Source: Paenibacillus auburnensis (GTDB taxonomy: Bacteria > Bacillota > Bacilli > Paenibacillales > Paenibacillaceae). From it: a stretch of 64,000 bases of DNA. Below the pieces are notes generated by a model. It did not search any database. It was not told where the DNA came from and saw only the letters and a program-made list of their open reading frames with translations. Positions 28,089-37,953 of this stretch are shown here, piece by piece. Positions within the stretch are counted from its first letter, which is position 1. Each line of letters starts with the position of its first letter. The translations under genes and the position numbers were made by a program. Location: contig NZ_CAKMMG010000001.1 of assembly GCF_927798115.1 (NCBI RefSeq), forward strand, positions 744,001 to 808,000, read 5' to 3'.

Positions 28089-29072
28089 ATGGGTTACGGC
28101 ACACCACAGCAGAGTATTCCTGCTTCCGCCGGCAAGGCTCCGCTCTCCAAAAGAGCGGAGCTGTTCAAACAGATCAAGAAGCACCGTTATCATTACCTGT
28201 TCGTGCTGCCGATGCTGGTGTTCTTTGCCGCTTTTACTCTGTGGCCGATGATTGCAAGCTGGTACTACTCGTTCTTTAACTGGGACGGCATCGGCTGGCC
28301 GACGGACTTTATCGGGCTTGGCAACTTCAGGGAGGTCGCATCCGATCCGGGCTTCTGGAATGCTTTTATGAACACGTTCCTGTTCGCCCTGACGCATGTG
28401 CTGATCCAGATGCCGCTGGCACTCATCGTTGCGGTCATTCTCAACAACCAGTTTCTTTCAGGGAGAAATGTATACAGGCTGCTGCTGTTCGTGCCCGTTA
28501 TCTCTACTACGGCGGTTATCGGCGTTATTTTCTCGATTCTGCTGAACCCGCTGGGCGGCGCGATTAATGAAATGCTGCTGGGCACAGGGCTGATCAATGA
28601 GCCGATTAACTTCCTCGGTTCTACAGCACTCGCGCTTCCGACACTACTCGCTGTTTCTGTCTGGAAAAGCTTCGGAACTCCCATGATCTACTGGCTTGCC
28701 GGGCTGCAAACGATTCCGGGCGAACTGTTTGAGGCGGCAAAAATTGACGGGGCAAGCAAGGTGCAGAGCTTTTTCCGGATTACTGTTCCGATGCTGGCGC
28801 CAATTGGTCTTGTCATTACTCTGCTCACTTTTATCAACAACCTGGATCCGTTTGATCTGGTCCGTACGATGACTGAAGGCGGGCCGGTGAAGGCGACTGA
28901 TGTAGTGCAGACTTATATATTCCGCTATGCGTTCGAACCGGAAAGCGGTTCATCCCGTTACGGTTTCGCCTCGGCAGCAGGCATCCTATTCAGTCTGGCC
29001 GTCCTTGTTGTCGTCATCATTCAAGCGCTGACCGGCAAATATGCCCGCAGATCCGGCACGAAAGGAGCCTAA
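28089..29072 (+). CDS. Sugar ABC transporter permease (MalF type)
   Basis: 327 aa from ATG 28089 after GGAGTGAA. Six TM segments starting YLFVLPMLVFFAAFTLWP; the ABC-contacting EAA loop is ELFEAAKIDGASKVQSFFRI followed by TVPMLAP. It belongs to the binding-protein-dependent CUT1 family. The 27999 upstream extension overlaps the binding-protein gene and is not used. No ATPase gene is present in the operon, so a shared MsmX-type ATPase encoded elsewhere is expected. Confidence 0.93.
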   Translation: MGYGTPQQSIPASAGKAPLSKRAELFKQIKKHRYHYLFVLPMLVFFAAFTLWPMIASWYYSFFNWDGIGWPTDFIGLGNFREVASDPGFWNAFMNTFLFALTHVLIQMPLALIVAVILNNQFLSGRNVYRLLLFVPVISTTAVIGVIFSILLNPLGGAINEMLLGTGLINEPINFLGSTALALPTLLAVSVWKSFGTPMIYWLAGLQTIPGELFEAAKIDGASKVQSFFRITVPMLAPIGLVITLLTFINNLDPFDLVRTMTEGGPVKATDVVQTYIFRYAFEPESGSSRYGFASAAGILFSLAVLVVVIIQALTGKYARRSGTKGA

Positions 29073-29077
29073 GCCCA

Positions 29078-29914
29078 ATGTACCGCCTAAACCGATTCCT
29101 GAGACAGCTGCCGGCCCAAATCCTGCTGCTTGTCTTCACACTAATCTGGAGTTATCCGTTCATCTGGATTATCTCGTCCTCCTTCAAATCGCAAAGTGAA
29201 ATGTTCCTTGGCGGAATCAACATCATTCCCAAGGAGCCGACGCTTGATAATTTCGTGAGGGCCTGGGATCTGGCTAACTTTTATCAATATTTCTTTAATT
29301 CGGTTATCGTTACCGCATCTGTCGTACTGCTGGTCCTTGTTCTTACCTCAATGGCAGGTTACGCGCTGGGAAGAGGCAGCATGCCCGGTAAAAAGCTGAT
29401 CATGACGATGCTGGTCATGTCGATGTTCCTGCCCAAAGGCTTCACCATTCTCCCGCTGTTTGAGCTGATCGTCGGGCTGGGCTTCAACAATACGCTGATG
29501 GGCGTCATCCTGGCCGAATCGGGTCCGTCCAAAATCGTATCCATTCTGCTGTTTGTCGGCTACTTTGCCTCGCTGCCCAAAGAGATGGAGGAGTCCGCAA
29601 CGATTGACGGGGCCGGTTATTTCCGGATGTTCTTCAGCATTATGCTGCCGTTGTCGAAGCCGATCCTGGGCACAGTAACCATTTTCAGCTTTATCGGGGC
29701 ATGGAATGCGTTTTTTGTTCCGCTGACGTTCACTTTAAGCAAGCCGTCGCTGCGGACGCTGGGTGTCGGGATGTATAACTTCTTTGGAACCAACAGTGTG
29801 GACTGGACCGGGCTGGCGGCGGGAGCGGTTATGTCCGTAGTGCCTATCATCATCGTTTTCCTGTTCCTGCAGAGGTATTTCATCGAAGGTCTGGCCGGTT
29901 CCATTAAAGGCTAA
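29078..29914 (+). CDS. Sugar ABC transporter permease (MalG type)
   Basis: 278 aa, six TM segments. The N-terminus IWSYPFIWIISSSFK is typical of MalG-type CUT1 permeases, and the EAA loop is EMEESATIDGAGYFRMFFSI with MLPLSKP. The start lies five bases after the previous stop. It forms the heterodimeric channel with the upstream permease. Confidence 0.93.
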   Translation: MYRLNRFLRQLPAQILLLVFTLIWSYPFIWIISSSFKSQSEMFLGGINIIPKEPTLDNFVRAWDLANFYQYFFNSVIVTASVVLLVLVLTSMAGYALGRGSMPGKKLIMTMLVMSMFLPKGFTILPLFELIVGLGFNNTLMGVILAESGPSKIVSILLFVGYFASLPKEMEESATIDGAGYFRMFFSIMLPLSKPILGTVTIFSFIGAWNAFFVPLTFTLSKPSLRTLGVGMYNFFGTNSVDWTGLAAGAVMSVVPIIIVFLFLQRYFIEGLAGSIKG

Positions 29915-29932
29915 TCAGGCAGGAGGTGTAGC

Positions 29933-32671
29933 ATGAGTCGATCACAATCCGTCCGGGCGGAGGTTCTCGTGGTTGGAGGCGGGACAGCAGGCTGTGTGGC
30001 GGCAATTGCGGCCGCTGAGGAAGGCGCAAAGGTCATTTTGGTCGAAAATGATACTGCACTCGGCGGAGTAGCTACCCGCGGTGGTATCCACCGTTATTAC
30101 TACGGGTCACCCGGGGGGCTGCAGGAGGAGATTGACCGCCGTACCGCAGAAGCAGCCGCAGTGTTCGGGGGAAAGACCAAGGGCTTTCATCCGGATGCCA
30201 AACGGGTAGTGCTTGCCGCCCTATGCCGGGAAAAGGGGATTGGGGTCTACCTGAACTCAGCAGTTTATGAGGTCATAAAAGATGAGGAGAATGTTGAAGG
30301 AGTGCGCGTGTTAACTCCGGCCGGGCGGCTGGAAATCCGCGCCCGGGTAACCATCGACAGCACAGGAAATGCCCATTTGGTACGCATGGCCGGCGGCCGA
30401 CTGCGGTACGGCAGGGAGCTCGACGGCGTGTACCAAAATTACTCCTTCATTCCACGCAGAGTACTGAACGGTGAGATCGGGTATGACAATCTCGATGCGG
30501 GGTGGGTAGATCCGTATGATCCCTGGGATGTGTCGCGCGCTTTTATCCGCGGCCGGGAATGGGTCAGGGAAGGGTATACACAAGGAGCGCATTATTTTGC
30601 CGTGTCGTCCATGCTCGGGGTTCGGGAAGGCGGTCTGATCGAGGGTGACGCAACGATTACCCTGCAGGATTATATTGAAGACCGGCCTTCACCGGAGGTG
30701 ATCTGCCGCAGCTATTCCCATCTGGATAATCACGGCTTCGACACAGGGAATGAAAGTGAATTCAGCCAGCTGTGGATTGCGGTGATGGGCCTGTTCGTGA
30801 AGGGGCTCTGGTGCGATATTCCATACGGGGCGCTTTTGCCTGCCGGTCTCGGAAATCTGCTGGTAGCCGGGCGGGCACTCTCGGTAGACCGTGATGTCGG
30901 AATGGGCGTACGGATGCAAAAGGATATGCATAAGGTTGGCGAGGCCGCAGGGGTTGCTGCTGCGATGAGTATCCGTTCCGGCTGTACACCGCGTGAGCTC
31001 GACCGTTCAGGGCTGCAGAAGCGGCTGGTGGAACGGGAAGTGCTGGAAGCGGAGGAACTGCGGCGGACTCATGGCCGGAATCTGCGCTTTAAGCGCGGTG
31101 AGCTGGCTGGTGTGGAGCTGGGAAGGGAGAGCGCCGCTTCTCTTAGCGAACAGCTTGCCTATTATTTCGAGACGGACGAGCGGTGGAAGGCAGTCTGGTT
31201 ACTGGGCAGCTCTGCTGCAGCTGCACAGGACCGTCAGGCCGCCCTATTGCTGGAAAGCAAGCTTAAGGAAGGCACACCGGAGGCAAGATTCTGTGCTGCT
31301 ATCACACTGGCCATGCTTGGAAGAGAAGAGACAGTTCCATATCTTCTGGAACGCATTGCCTACAGGGATATGAATAAGCTCAGCAATCATCCCAAATGCG
31401 TCCCGTTCTGGATTGCATCGTTTGTTCTGCTGCGCATGCTGAAAAGCACCGCCGGAGTGATTCTGGCTGTAGCTGCACTTAAAGAGCAGCCGGGCACTGT
31501 TCACAGCACCTTTTTACTGGATTACTTGTCAGCTGTTTGTCCATTGCTTAACGACGGGGAGCGCATTGAGGTTGCCGGAGCTGTTGCGGCGTGGTTGGAA
31601 TCCGGTGAAGCGGGCAGTGATTACCGGATGCACGGGGACCGGCCGGAATCGCTAAGCTGGAGTCTTGAGCTCAGGGCAGCAGCGCTGCTGGCAGACTTGA
31701 CCGGGGAGCATGGGAAGGACACTGGAGCTGCGGCCGCAGCGTCAGCCGATCCGCGCGGTTATGTCCGCAACGCGGCTACCCGGCTTCTTCCTTGGAGCAT
31801 GGCGGGTAACCCGGACGAAGAAGGGGCGATTCCGCAGCTTGGGGAGTTTGACATAGCGGTAATTGGCGCTGGAACCGCAGCGGTTGTCTCTGCAGCAGCC
31901 TTAGCCCTTCAAGGCAGAAGAGTAGTGCTGATTGCAGACGGAAGCGCCTTACTGACAGAGGTTACAAAGTCCCGGATGACTTTATTCAGTGGAATGAATG
32001 TAAAGGTTGACGGTGGTGTTGAACATGAGCTGGTTGACCTGCTGCAGGAAGAAGGGGCTTGGAACGGCGAGCAACTGGAGCCGGTAAAGGTACAGCTGGC
32101 GGCAGACCGCCTGCTGCAGAATGCCGGGGTAAGCGTTCTGTATGAGGCCCGCTGTCTGAAGCAGCAGAAGGCAGAAGGATGGAACCGGATTGAGATTGCC
32201 TATAAGAACGGCAAAGGCTTGCTTGCTGCCGGCAGGATTATTGGGCAAGCTGATTCATCTCTGGTCGTCCGGCAGGCCGTTCCTGGTACACTGACTGCGG
32301 TATTGACAGGTTTCCGGCTTTCCGATGAAACGGCTTATGGCAGCTGGATGGAATGGAACCTTAACAGTAACCGGCTGTATCTGCGTCTACGGCCGGGTTA
32401 TTATCCGGAAGAAGCGTATTTGGATGTCCGCTGGCCGGCAGAAGCTGGGGAAGCTGCAGGTACAGGTGAGCTGCTTATGCTGCCGGCAGTTGAGGAACTC
32501 CGGAACCTTGGAATGATTCCGGAGCATGCTGCTCTCGCCTATATTGCAGATGAACCGTGGCCGGACGGGTTGTCAGATGATGCAGGAACTGTTAATGCAA
32601 AACCAGCTGAAAGCTTCTGGATTGCCCGGCAGATTAAAGCGGGGCTGGCCGCTGCTGCACCTGATAATTGA
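29933..32671 (+). CDS. FAD-dependent oxidoreductase with internal helical repeats and a second Rossmann motif
   Basis: 912 aa from ATG 29933 after GGAGGTG. Residues about 8-390 form a FAD_oxidored-type domain: dinucleotide motif VLVVGGGTAGCVAAIAAAEE, then LGGVATRGGIHRYYYGSPGG and a late FAD-site segment LLVAGRALSVDRDVGMG. Residues about 400-625 are Leu/Ala-rich helices that look HEAT-like (ARFCAAITLAMLGREETVPY, RNAATRLLP). At about residue 640 a second dinucleotide motif appears (IAVIGAGTAAVVSAAALAL), followed by a degenerate nucleotide-binding domain. The substrate is unknown; co-transcription with a sugar transporter suggests oxidation of a sugar or sugar-derived ring. The total length is far above that of single-domain members. 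Confidence 0.78.
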   Translation: MSRSQSVRAEVLVVGGGTAGCVAAIAAAEEGAKVILVENDTALGGVATRGGIHRYYYGSPGGLQEEIDRRTAEAAAVFGGKTKGFHPDAKRVVLAALCREKGIGVYLNSAVYEVIKDEENVEGVRVLTPAGRLEIRARVTIDSTGNAHLVRMAGGRLRYGRELDGVYQNYSFIPRRVLNGEIGYDNLDAGWVDPYDPWDVSRAFIRGREWVREGYTQGAHYFAVSSMLGVREGGLIEGDATITLQDYIEDRPSPEVICRSYSHLDNHGFDTGNESEFSQLWIAVMGLFVKGLWCDIPYGALLPAGLGNLLVAGRALSVDRDVGMGVRMQKDMHKVGEAAGVAAAMSIRSGCTPRELDRSGLQKRLVEREVLEAEELRRTHGRNLRFKRGELAGVELGRESAASLSEQLAYYFETDERWKAVWLLGSSAAAAQDRQAALLLESKLKEGTPEARFCAAITLAMLGREETVPYLLERIAYRDMNKLSNHPKCVPFWIASFVLLRMLKSTAGVILAVAALKEQPGTVHSTFLLDYLSAVCPLLNDGERIEVAGAVAAWLESGEAGSDYRMHGDRPESLSWSLELRAAALLADLTGEHGKDTGAAAAASADPRGYVRNAATRLLPWSMAGNPDEEGAIPQLGEFDIAVIGAGTAAVVSAAALALQGRRVVLIADGSALLTEVTKSRMTLFSGMNVKVDGGVEHELVDLLQEEGAWNGEQLEPVKVQLAADRLLQNAGVSVLYEARCLKQQKAEGWNRIEIAYKNGKGLLAAGRIIGQADSSLVVRQAVPGTLTAVLTGFRLSDETAYGSWMEWNLNSNRLYLRLRPGYYPEEAYLDVRWPAEAGEAAGTGELLMLPAVEELRNLGMIPEHAALAYIADEPWPDGLSDDAGTVNAKPAESFWIARQIKAGLAAAAPDN

Positions 32672-32738
32672 GAATGGCAGAAGTAGTAGGCTTTTTGTTC
32701 ATAGAATATCTATTCCATATTCAAAGGAGCGATTATTC

Positions 32739-34292
32739 ATGAGTATTCTATCTTCTTTGCCGTTAATACGTGTAGCTGAAATCAAGGTGGAAGGCACACC
32801 GTTGCCTGATGTAACCTTCAGTTCTCTGGCAGCACTCGTACCTGAAGGCACTCGGCATCTGGTTGTCGAGGTCAATGCTGCCCAGACCTATACGGAGCGC
32901 AGATTCTGTGAGGTTATTCTGAACGGTGATACCGCCGCCCACTATAACCGCAGAGAATTCGTTGCATCCGGTTCTACGGTAACGACAACCAGCACGACGA
33001 ATACTGATATTGCCCAGGGCGTAGACATCCCTCCTTCAAATGCAGGGTATGGAGGCGGTTATCTGCTGTTTCCCTTTGCCTTCCGTACAGACAATCTGAA
33101 GCTCTGGCAGAGTATGGGTTCTTCGCTGGAGACAAGACTGCAGCGTCATGCCGGAGCCTGGGAGAGCACAGCAGCGGTTGACTCTATTACACTTCGGCCA
33201 TGGCAGAATGTACCCGGCGGGTTTAACCATTGGGCAACAGGCTCCATCATCACCTTATATGCAGTCGATGAAGCGCTGCTGGCCACAGACCGGCTGCCGG
33301 ATACGCAGTCCAAGAAATTCACGTTCGGCACGCTGCCAACGGATGCCAATCATCTGATCCTGCTGATGTATCTCCGGTCCAGCCATAGTGTGTCTACCCG
33401 TCAGGGCGACCGGGTATATCAAGAGCTGAATCAGGATAGCGCCTCTTCAAATTATCCTGTTCAGCGTTTCGGGGGGGAAGGGATTGCGGATGCTAAAATC
33501 ATCGACGAATTTTATAACGAGAAACGGGTCGGCTGGTCAACAGCAGCAGCAGCTCCAGCGGAATCCTTCGGCAATCTGGTGGTCATGTATCCGGAATACC
33601 GCAGCACGGATTTCCATAAGCCGTGGATAAGCCAGCATGCTGCGTACGAGGATATTTTCTATCCCGTCAGCCAGGAGAACGGCCGGAGAAGGAATACGGC
33701 AGCATTGACCCGACTGCATTATTTCCCGGGTATGGGCGGAGAATCTTATCTTCCCGGTTCAATCATGAGCGCGTACAAGTCCGGGACACCGGCTGCGCGG
33801 CATGTTGTCTCCGCTTCCGGTGAAGCTTCGGTCACGCTTCAGGTTCCTGCCGGAAGTGTCGGCCTCCGTGCAGTAGTGGTTGCCAGAACAAACAGCAGCG
33901 CGGAAGAGGACCGGCTGCTGATCGAGCTTAACAATGATACCTCTGCAGCAAGCTATGCCATCCGCAGGGCATCGGCCAAGGGGGAACTCAACATCGAGGG
34001 AACGCATGAGACGATGCTGCAGACAGACAATGAAATCGGAGTCATTCCGGGCGGTGGGGCAGAGGCCGGCCAATACGGCTGCGGTGCACTGTCCATTATC
34101 CGGCACGCTGAGACCGACCGCCATAAGCATATTCTGTCACTGATCGGCGCAGCCAGCGGCCGCCTGGCCTTGTACGGCGGCCGGTGGAAGAATACCGCAG
34201 CCGTAACCACCGTGACCTTCAAGCCGAAGGCCGGCACATTGTTTGCCGCCGGCTCAGTCTTCGAGCTGATAGTTGCGGCTGATGCACTCTAG
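32739..34292 (+). CDS. Protein of three phage-virion-like beta domains
   Basis: 517 aa from ATG 32739 after AAAGGAGC. It consists of three repeats of about 170 aa (roughly 1-175, 176-345, 346-517). Each holds an 'L-x-x-x-L-N-x-D-x-(S/A)-x-x-Y-x-x-(Q/R)R' motif (ILNGDTAAHYNRREF; ELNQDSASSNYPVQRF; ELNNDTSAASYAIRR) and ends with 'W/R-x-(N/S)-T-A-A-(V/L)-T/D...F/G-x-x-x-GS' (WESTAAVDSITLRP; RRNTAALTRLHYFP; WKNTAAVTTVTFKP). This pattern is familiar to me from uncharacterised phage structural proteins. There is no signal peptide, TM segment or catalytic motif. It is the last gene of the transporter operon; its role there is unknown. Confidence 0.65.
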   Translation: MSILSSLPLIRVAEIKVEGTPLPDVTFSSLAALVPEGTRHLVVEVNAAQTYTERRFCEVILNGDTAAHYNRREFVASGSTVTTTSTTNTDIAQGVDIPPSNAGYGGGYLLFPFAFRTDNLKLWQSMGSSLETRLQRHAGAWESTAAVDSITLRPWQNVPGGFNHWATGSIITLYAVDEALLATDRLPDTQSKKFTFGTLPTDANHLILLMYLRSSHSVSTRQGDRVYQELNQDSASSNYPVQRFGGEGIADAKIIDEFYNEKRVGWSTAAAAPAESFGNLVVMYPEYRSTDFHKPWISQHAAYEDIFYPVSQENGRRRNTAALTRLHYFPGMGGESYLPGSIMSAYKSGTPAARHVVSASGEASVTLQVPAGSVGLRAVVVARTNSSAEEDRLLIELNNDTSAASYAIRRASAKGELNIEGTHETMLQTDNEIGVIPGGGAEAGQYGCGALSIIRHAETDRHKHILSLIGAASGRLALYGGRWKNTAAVTTVTFKPKAGTLFAAGSVFELIVAADAL

Positions 34293-34389
34293 GCGCATAT
34301 ATGGTATGGAATGTCGCGGTCAAATGAAGGGCAAAAATGCCCTTGATTTAGCCTAATGCCGCAGTTACGGGCAAATACCTAGCAACAAC

Positions 34390-34430
34390 AAAAAGGAGTA
34401 TTCCCGAAACATTGCGGAGTACTCCTTTTT
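34390..34430. terminator. Bidirectional terminator between convergent genes
   Basis: AAAAAGGAGTA and TACTCCTTTTT form an 11-bp stem between the convergent operon end and the response-regulator gene. A smaller AAGGGCA/TGCCCTT hairpin precedes it at 34327-34345. Confidence 0.9.
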
Positions 34431-34437
34431 CCTGCCC

Positions 34438-36132
34438 CTAAACTTTGCCCGTACGCAAGCCTTCTTCCTCCCGGTACTGGCTGGGGGTTTTGCCGACCAG
34501 CCTGCGGAAAATCCGGGCGAAGTATTTATAATCAGGGATGCCGACCTGTTCGGCGATTTCGCCGACCTGCTTATCCGTTTCACGCAGGTACTGTTTGGAC
34601 TTCTCAATCCTGTAGCGGGTTACGTAATCGGAGAAGTTAATACCGGTCTGCGCCTTGAACAAATGACTGAAGTAGTTCGGGCTGATGGCGGTGTATTCGC
34701 TGATATCCGCTACACTGACCGGCTCCCGGTAATGTCTGGCGACGTAATCCAGCGCCTTTTGGATTTCGCTGCGCTGCACAGGCTGGTCGAAGGATAGCTG
34801 GATGGCACTCTGCTTCCACATGAACAGGCGGAGCAGAAATTCTTCAGCGTCGAAGATCGTCTCGATGCCGCCGAGCTCAGAGCGAAAACGGCTGCGGGAA
34901 TCAGCATCTGCCGTAGTCCAGCGCACGGCCAGTTCCTCCATCCAGCGAAGCAGTTCATCAGGCCGGAGCTGCATCCTGGTAAAAGGCCGTATGTATGCGT
35001 CATGCACCAGCCGCTGAAGCTGTGACGGATCACTCCAGCCGGCAAGCCGTTCCACCGGGTCCGGTAGTTCCGGTAAAGATGAGTTATGATCATTCAAGGC
35101 AGCGGCTGGTTCAGCTCCAAGCATGTTCTCCTGTCCGGCTCCTGATGCGGCCTCGCAAATGTGCAGCCCGCCGTGCCCGTGATAGAACAGAGCGGCCCTC
35201 AGCTCCTCTAATTCGCCGAAAGCCGAGCTTAACGATGCCGGCCAGGTTTGCGGGATGGTATCCATGCGGTGTGTTGAGCTTATACAGACAGAGACGGTAA
35301 ACGGCAAATATTTTCGCGCATGATGCAAAATATTTTCATAGAATAGCTGAAGCTCCTCCTGATCACCGCAGGATGGGGACAGCTGAACCCACAGTCCGAT
35401 ACTTTGCAGCTCCCAGTCGTAAACATTGCAGCAAAGCTTCCCATCCGCAAGTTCCTCAATGATCCTCATCATCACATACTTGAACAGGGAGAGGTCCTTG
35501 GCATGAAACGTCCGGGAGAGTGCGGTGAACCGGTCTATGCTGACCATTCCCAGTACATACGCCGGTGCAGGCCTGTGCCAGTTCACGAAATCACAGGTAC
35601 TATTTAGCTTAGATATGGACTGCACAGCCCCGGACATAATATCATGGATGAGCTGTTTGCGCAGCAGCGGCTGGCTGTCCTGCAGATGCTTGCGTTCCTC
35701 AATAGACAGCAGCATTTTCTCCCGGTCGGCTTCGATCTCAGAACGGGCCTGAACGAGAATGTCCAGCAGCTCTTGATAACCGGAGGTCACCTTCAGCAGA
35801 TAACCTAACGCACCAAGCATTACCGCCTTACGGGCGAATTCGAATTCCTGAAAGCTGGACAGAATAATTACTTTGACCTGCGGCATCTGCTGTTTCAGCT
35901 GCTCCGTCAGCTCCAGTCCGTTCATCCGGGGCATTACCACATCGGTAATGACAATGTCAGGGCTCAGCTGCCGGCACAGCTCCAGCGCTTCTTCGCCGTC
36001 CTCCGCTTCCCCGACAATTTCAAAGCCATGCTCCTCCAGCGGAAAAGCATAACGGAACCTCTCGCGGATCAGCGCCTCGTCATCTACTACGATACAACGG
36101 ATTTTGTCCAGTACAACCGGATTAATGCTCAT
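34438..36132 (-). CDS. Response regulator with AraC DNA-binding domain (YesN type)
   Basis: 564 aa: receiver domain at residues about 11-130 with phospho-acceptor Asp64 in IVITDVVMPRMNG, an acidic pocket VVDDEAL and the K in LLKVTSG; a long middle region; and a C-terminal AraC double helix-turn-helix (SVADISEYTAISPNYFSHLF and QVGEIAEQVGIPDYKYFARI). It overlaps the kinase gene by 11 bases, so the two are translationally coupled. YesN-type regulators usually activate the adjacent sugar ABC operon; the 45-bp element at 26376 is the candidate site. Confidence 0.93.
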   Translation of the reverse strand: MSINPVVLDKIRCIVVDDEALIRERFRYAFPLEEHGFEIVGEAEDGEEALELCRQLSPDIVITDVVMPRMNGLELTEQLKQQMPQVKVIILSSFQEFEFARKAVMLGALGYLLKVTSGYQELLDILVQARSEIEADREKMLLSIEERKHLQDSQPLLRKQLIHDIMSGAVQSISKLNSTCDFVNWHRPAPAYVLGMVSIDRFTALSRTFHAKDLSLFKYVMMRIIEELADGKLCCNVYDWELQSIGLWVQLSPSCGDQEELQLFYENILHHARKYLPFTVSVCISSTHRMDTIPQTWPASLSSAFGELEELRAALFYHGHGGLHICEAASGAGQENMLGAEPAAALNDHNSSLPELPDPVERLAGWSDPSQLQRLVHDAYIRPFTRMQLRPDELLRWMEELAVRWTTADADSRSRFRSELGGIETIFDAEEFLLRLFMWKQSAIQLSFDQPVQRSEIQKALDYVARHYREPVSVADISEYTAISPNYFSHLFKAQTGINFSDYVTRYRIEKSKQYLRETDKQVGEIAEQVGIPDYKYFARIFRRLVGKTPSQYREEEGLRTGKV

Positions 36133-37876
36133 CTGCCTGTCCTCCTCTCAGCGCCGGGAAGGAAATGATAATCTTGGTGCCAAGCCCTTCAGTGCTTTCA
36201 ATTTTCAGACCGTAAGCCTCTCCGAATTGCAGCTGCAGCCGCTCATGAACATTCCGCAGGCCCATTGACGAGTAACGCGGAAGCTCTTCAGAAGCATGAA
36301 AGCCGTGGTCGGAAGGCTCCAATAGTCCGGCAAGCCGCCCGGCTGGGATCCCAGTGCCATTGTCTTCTATGTAGAGCTGTACGATTTTGGATTTGTGCAA
36401 CCTGCCGCCAACCGTAATCTGCCCGTCTCCGCGCCGTTTTTCCTTAATTCCGTGAAAAATGGCATTTTCCACAATTGGCTGCAGGGTCAGCTTTAGAATT
36501 TGACAATCGAGTATTTCTTCATCCACCTTAAAGGTAACCGCAAATTTGTTCTGGTAGCGGATTTGCTGCAAATATACGTAATGCTTCAGTCCCTGCAGCT
36601 CATCGCCCAGCGAAGTCAGCGCTTCCCCTTTGCCCATCGAATAATTCAGCAGATTAACGAGCGCATGCAGCACCTTGGCGATTTCGTCCGTCCGTTTCAG
36701 GTCGACCAAGGCATTAATGGAGTTAAGCGTATTGTAGAGAAAATGCGGGTTAATCTGGGCTTGCAGCGCGCGGAATTCGTACTGCTTTTTCATCTTTTCA
36801 ATTCTCAGCTTGTCGTCAATCAGCTCCCCGATATGATCCAGCATGACGTTAAAGGAGTCTGCCAGCGTGCGGAACTCATCCTTGCGCTTCAGCTGGACCC
36901 GGAGCCCCAAATTACCTTTTTGAATACGGCGCATCTGCAGAATCAGGCCGGAGATCGGTCCGTCAATGTAACGAGCCAAAAAAAACGAGATAATTAGCGA
37001 AAGCAGTATAAAAAAGATCACCAGATAGATGGCATAAACCCGCAGCTGAGTGACCGGAGCGAGGATGTCCTGCTTGTCAACAAAGCTGACCAGCCGCCAA
37101 TTCTGCGAATTAGGGCTGCCGAACAGAGCCACAAATTCCTCATTCGCTGTATACAAGGGGAGCACGCCGGCGGCTTCCTGCTGAAGATAGCTTTTGATCT
37201 GGGGAAAAAGACCGCTGTATTCATCCTGCCGTACTTTAACAGAGCTGAGGATCGGCTGGATCTCCGGGTTGAACAGCAGGGTGGAGGTGGAGGGAGAAGG
37301 ATTCATACCGGCGATCAGCTCGTTCAGGGCAAGCAGGTCGATGTCGGCAGCCAAGATGCCCTGGATGTCCATTCCTCTGTAAACGGTTACGGCCATCGTA
37401 AGTACAAGCCCTTTATTCTTGGACTGGTAGGGGCCGGCAGTCTGCAGGGAGGTCCAGGAGGTCCGGGCAGAGGCAAACAGCTTATCCACAAGGGACTCCG
37501 GAAGCACAGTAGTCTGTGCCGTTTCATAAACAGAGTAGTCCGGGGCAATGAAATACATGCCTCTGGAAAAAGGATACACGGAATACTGATACATCTGAAG
37601 CACACGGGTAATACCTTCCCGCGACTGGTCCGTTTCCGACAGCTTTCCGGCCAGCTGGCCGAGCGGAGCCTGGATATCCGATAGAATCCGTTCCAATTGC
37701 TCGGATTGCCGGTCCGAGTACGATTTCATCTGGCTCATCTGTTTTTCGGTCAGCAGATCGGTAATATACCCGTAGGCAATCAGGCTGATCGATAGTGCAA
37801 CCGTCAGCATACAGGCAAGGATGATGACGAACATTTTAAAGCGGATTTTGTGCATAAAAAGTAGCAGCTTCTTCAT
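36122..37876 (-). CDS. Sensor histidine kinase (YesM type)
   Basis: 584 aa: N-terminal TM segment (residues about 12-35), an extracellular sensing domain to about 285, a second TM segment (YLVIFFILLSLIISFFLARY), a HAMP linker, the His_kinase domain with phospho-acceptor His378 in QAQINPHFLYNTL, and a HATPase_c domain (VENAIFHGI N box, EDNGTGIPAG G1 box, MGLRNVHERL). It would sense an extracellular glycan, perhaps through the binding protein, and phosphorylate the partner regulator. Confidence 0.93.
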   Translation of the reverse strand: MKKLLLFMHKIRFKMFVIILACMLTVALSISLIAYGYITDLLTEKQMSQMKSYSDRQSEQLERILSDIQAPLGQLAGKLSETDQSREGITRVLQMYQYSVYPFSRGMYFIAPDYSVYETAQTTVLPESLVDKLFASARTSWTSLQTAGPYQSKNKGLVLTMAVTVYRGMDIQGILAADIDLLALNELIAGMNPSPSTSTLLFNPEIQPILSSVKVRQDEYSGLFPQIKSYLQQEAAGVLPLYTANEEFVALFGSPNSQNWRLVSFVDKQDILAPVTQLRVYAIYLVIFFILLSLIISFFLARYIDGPISGLILQMRRIQKGNLGLRVQLKRKDEFRTLADSFNVMLDHIGELIDDKLRIEKMKKQYEFRALQAQINPHFLYNTLNSINALVDLKRTDEIAKVLHALVNLLNYSMGKGEALTSLGDELQGLKHYVYLQQIRYQNKFAVTFKVDEEILDCQILKLTLQPIVENAIFHGIKEKRRGDGQITVGGRLHKSKIVQLYIEDNGTGIPAGRLAGLLEPSDHGFHASEELPRYSSMGLRNVHERLQLQFGEAYGLKIESTEGLGTKIIISFPALRGGQADEH

Positions 37877-37953
37877 AGCCGGCAGCCCTCCGCATATTTG
37901 ACCTGTAAGTCCAGTTTAACGATGCTTTTTCACCACTGTCAATGCGCTGGCCA

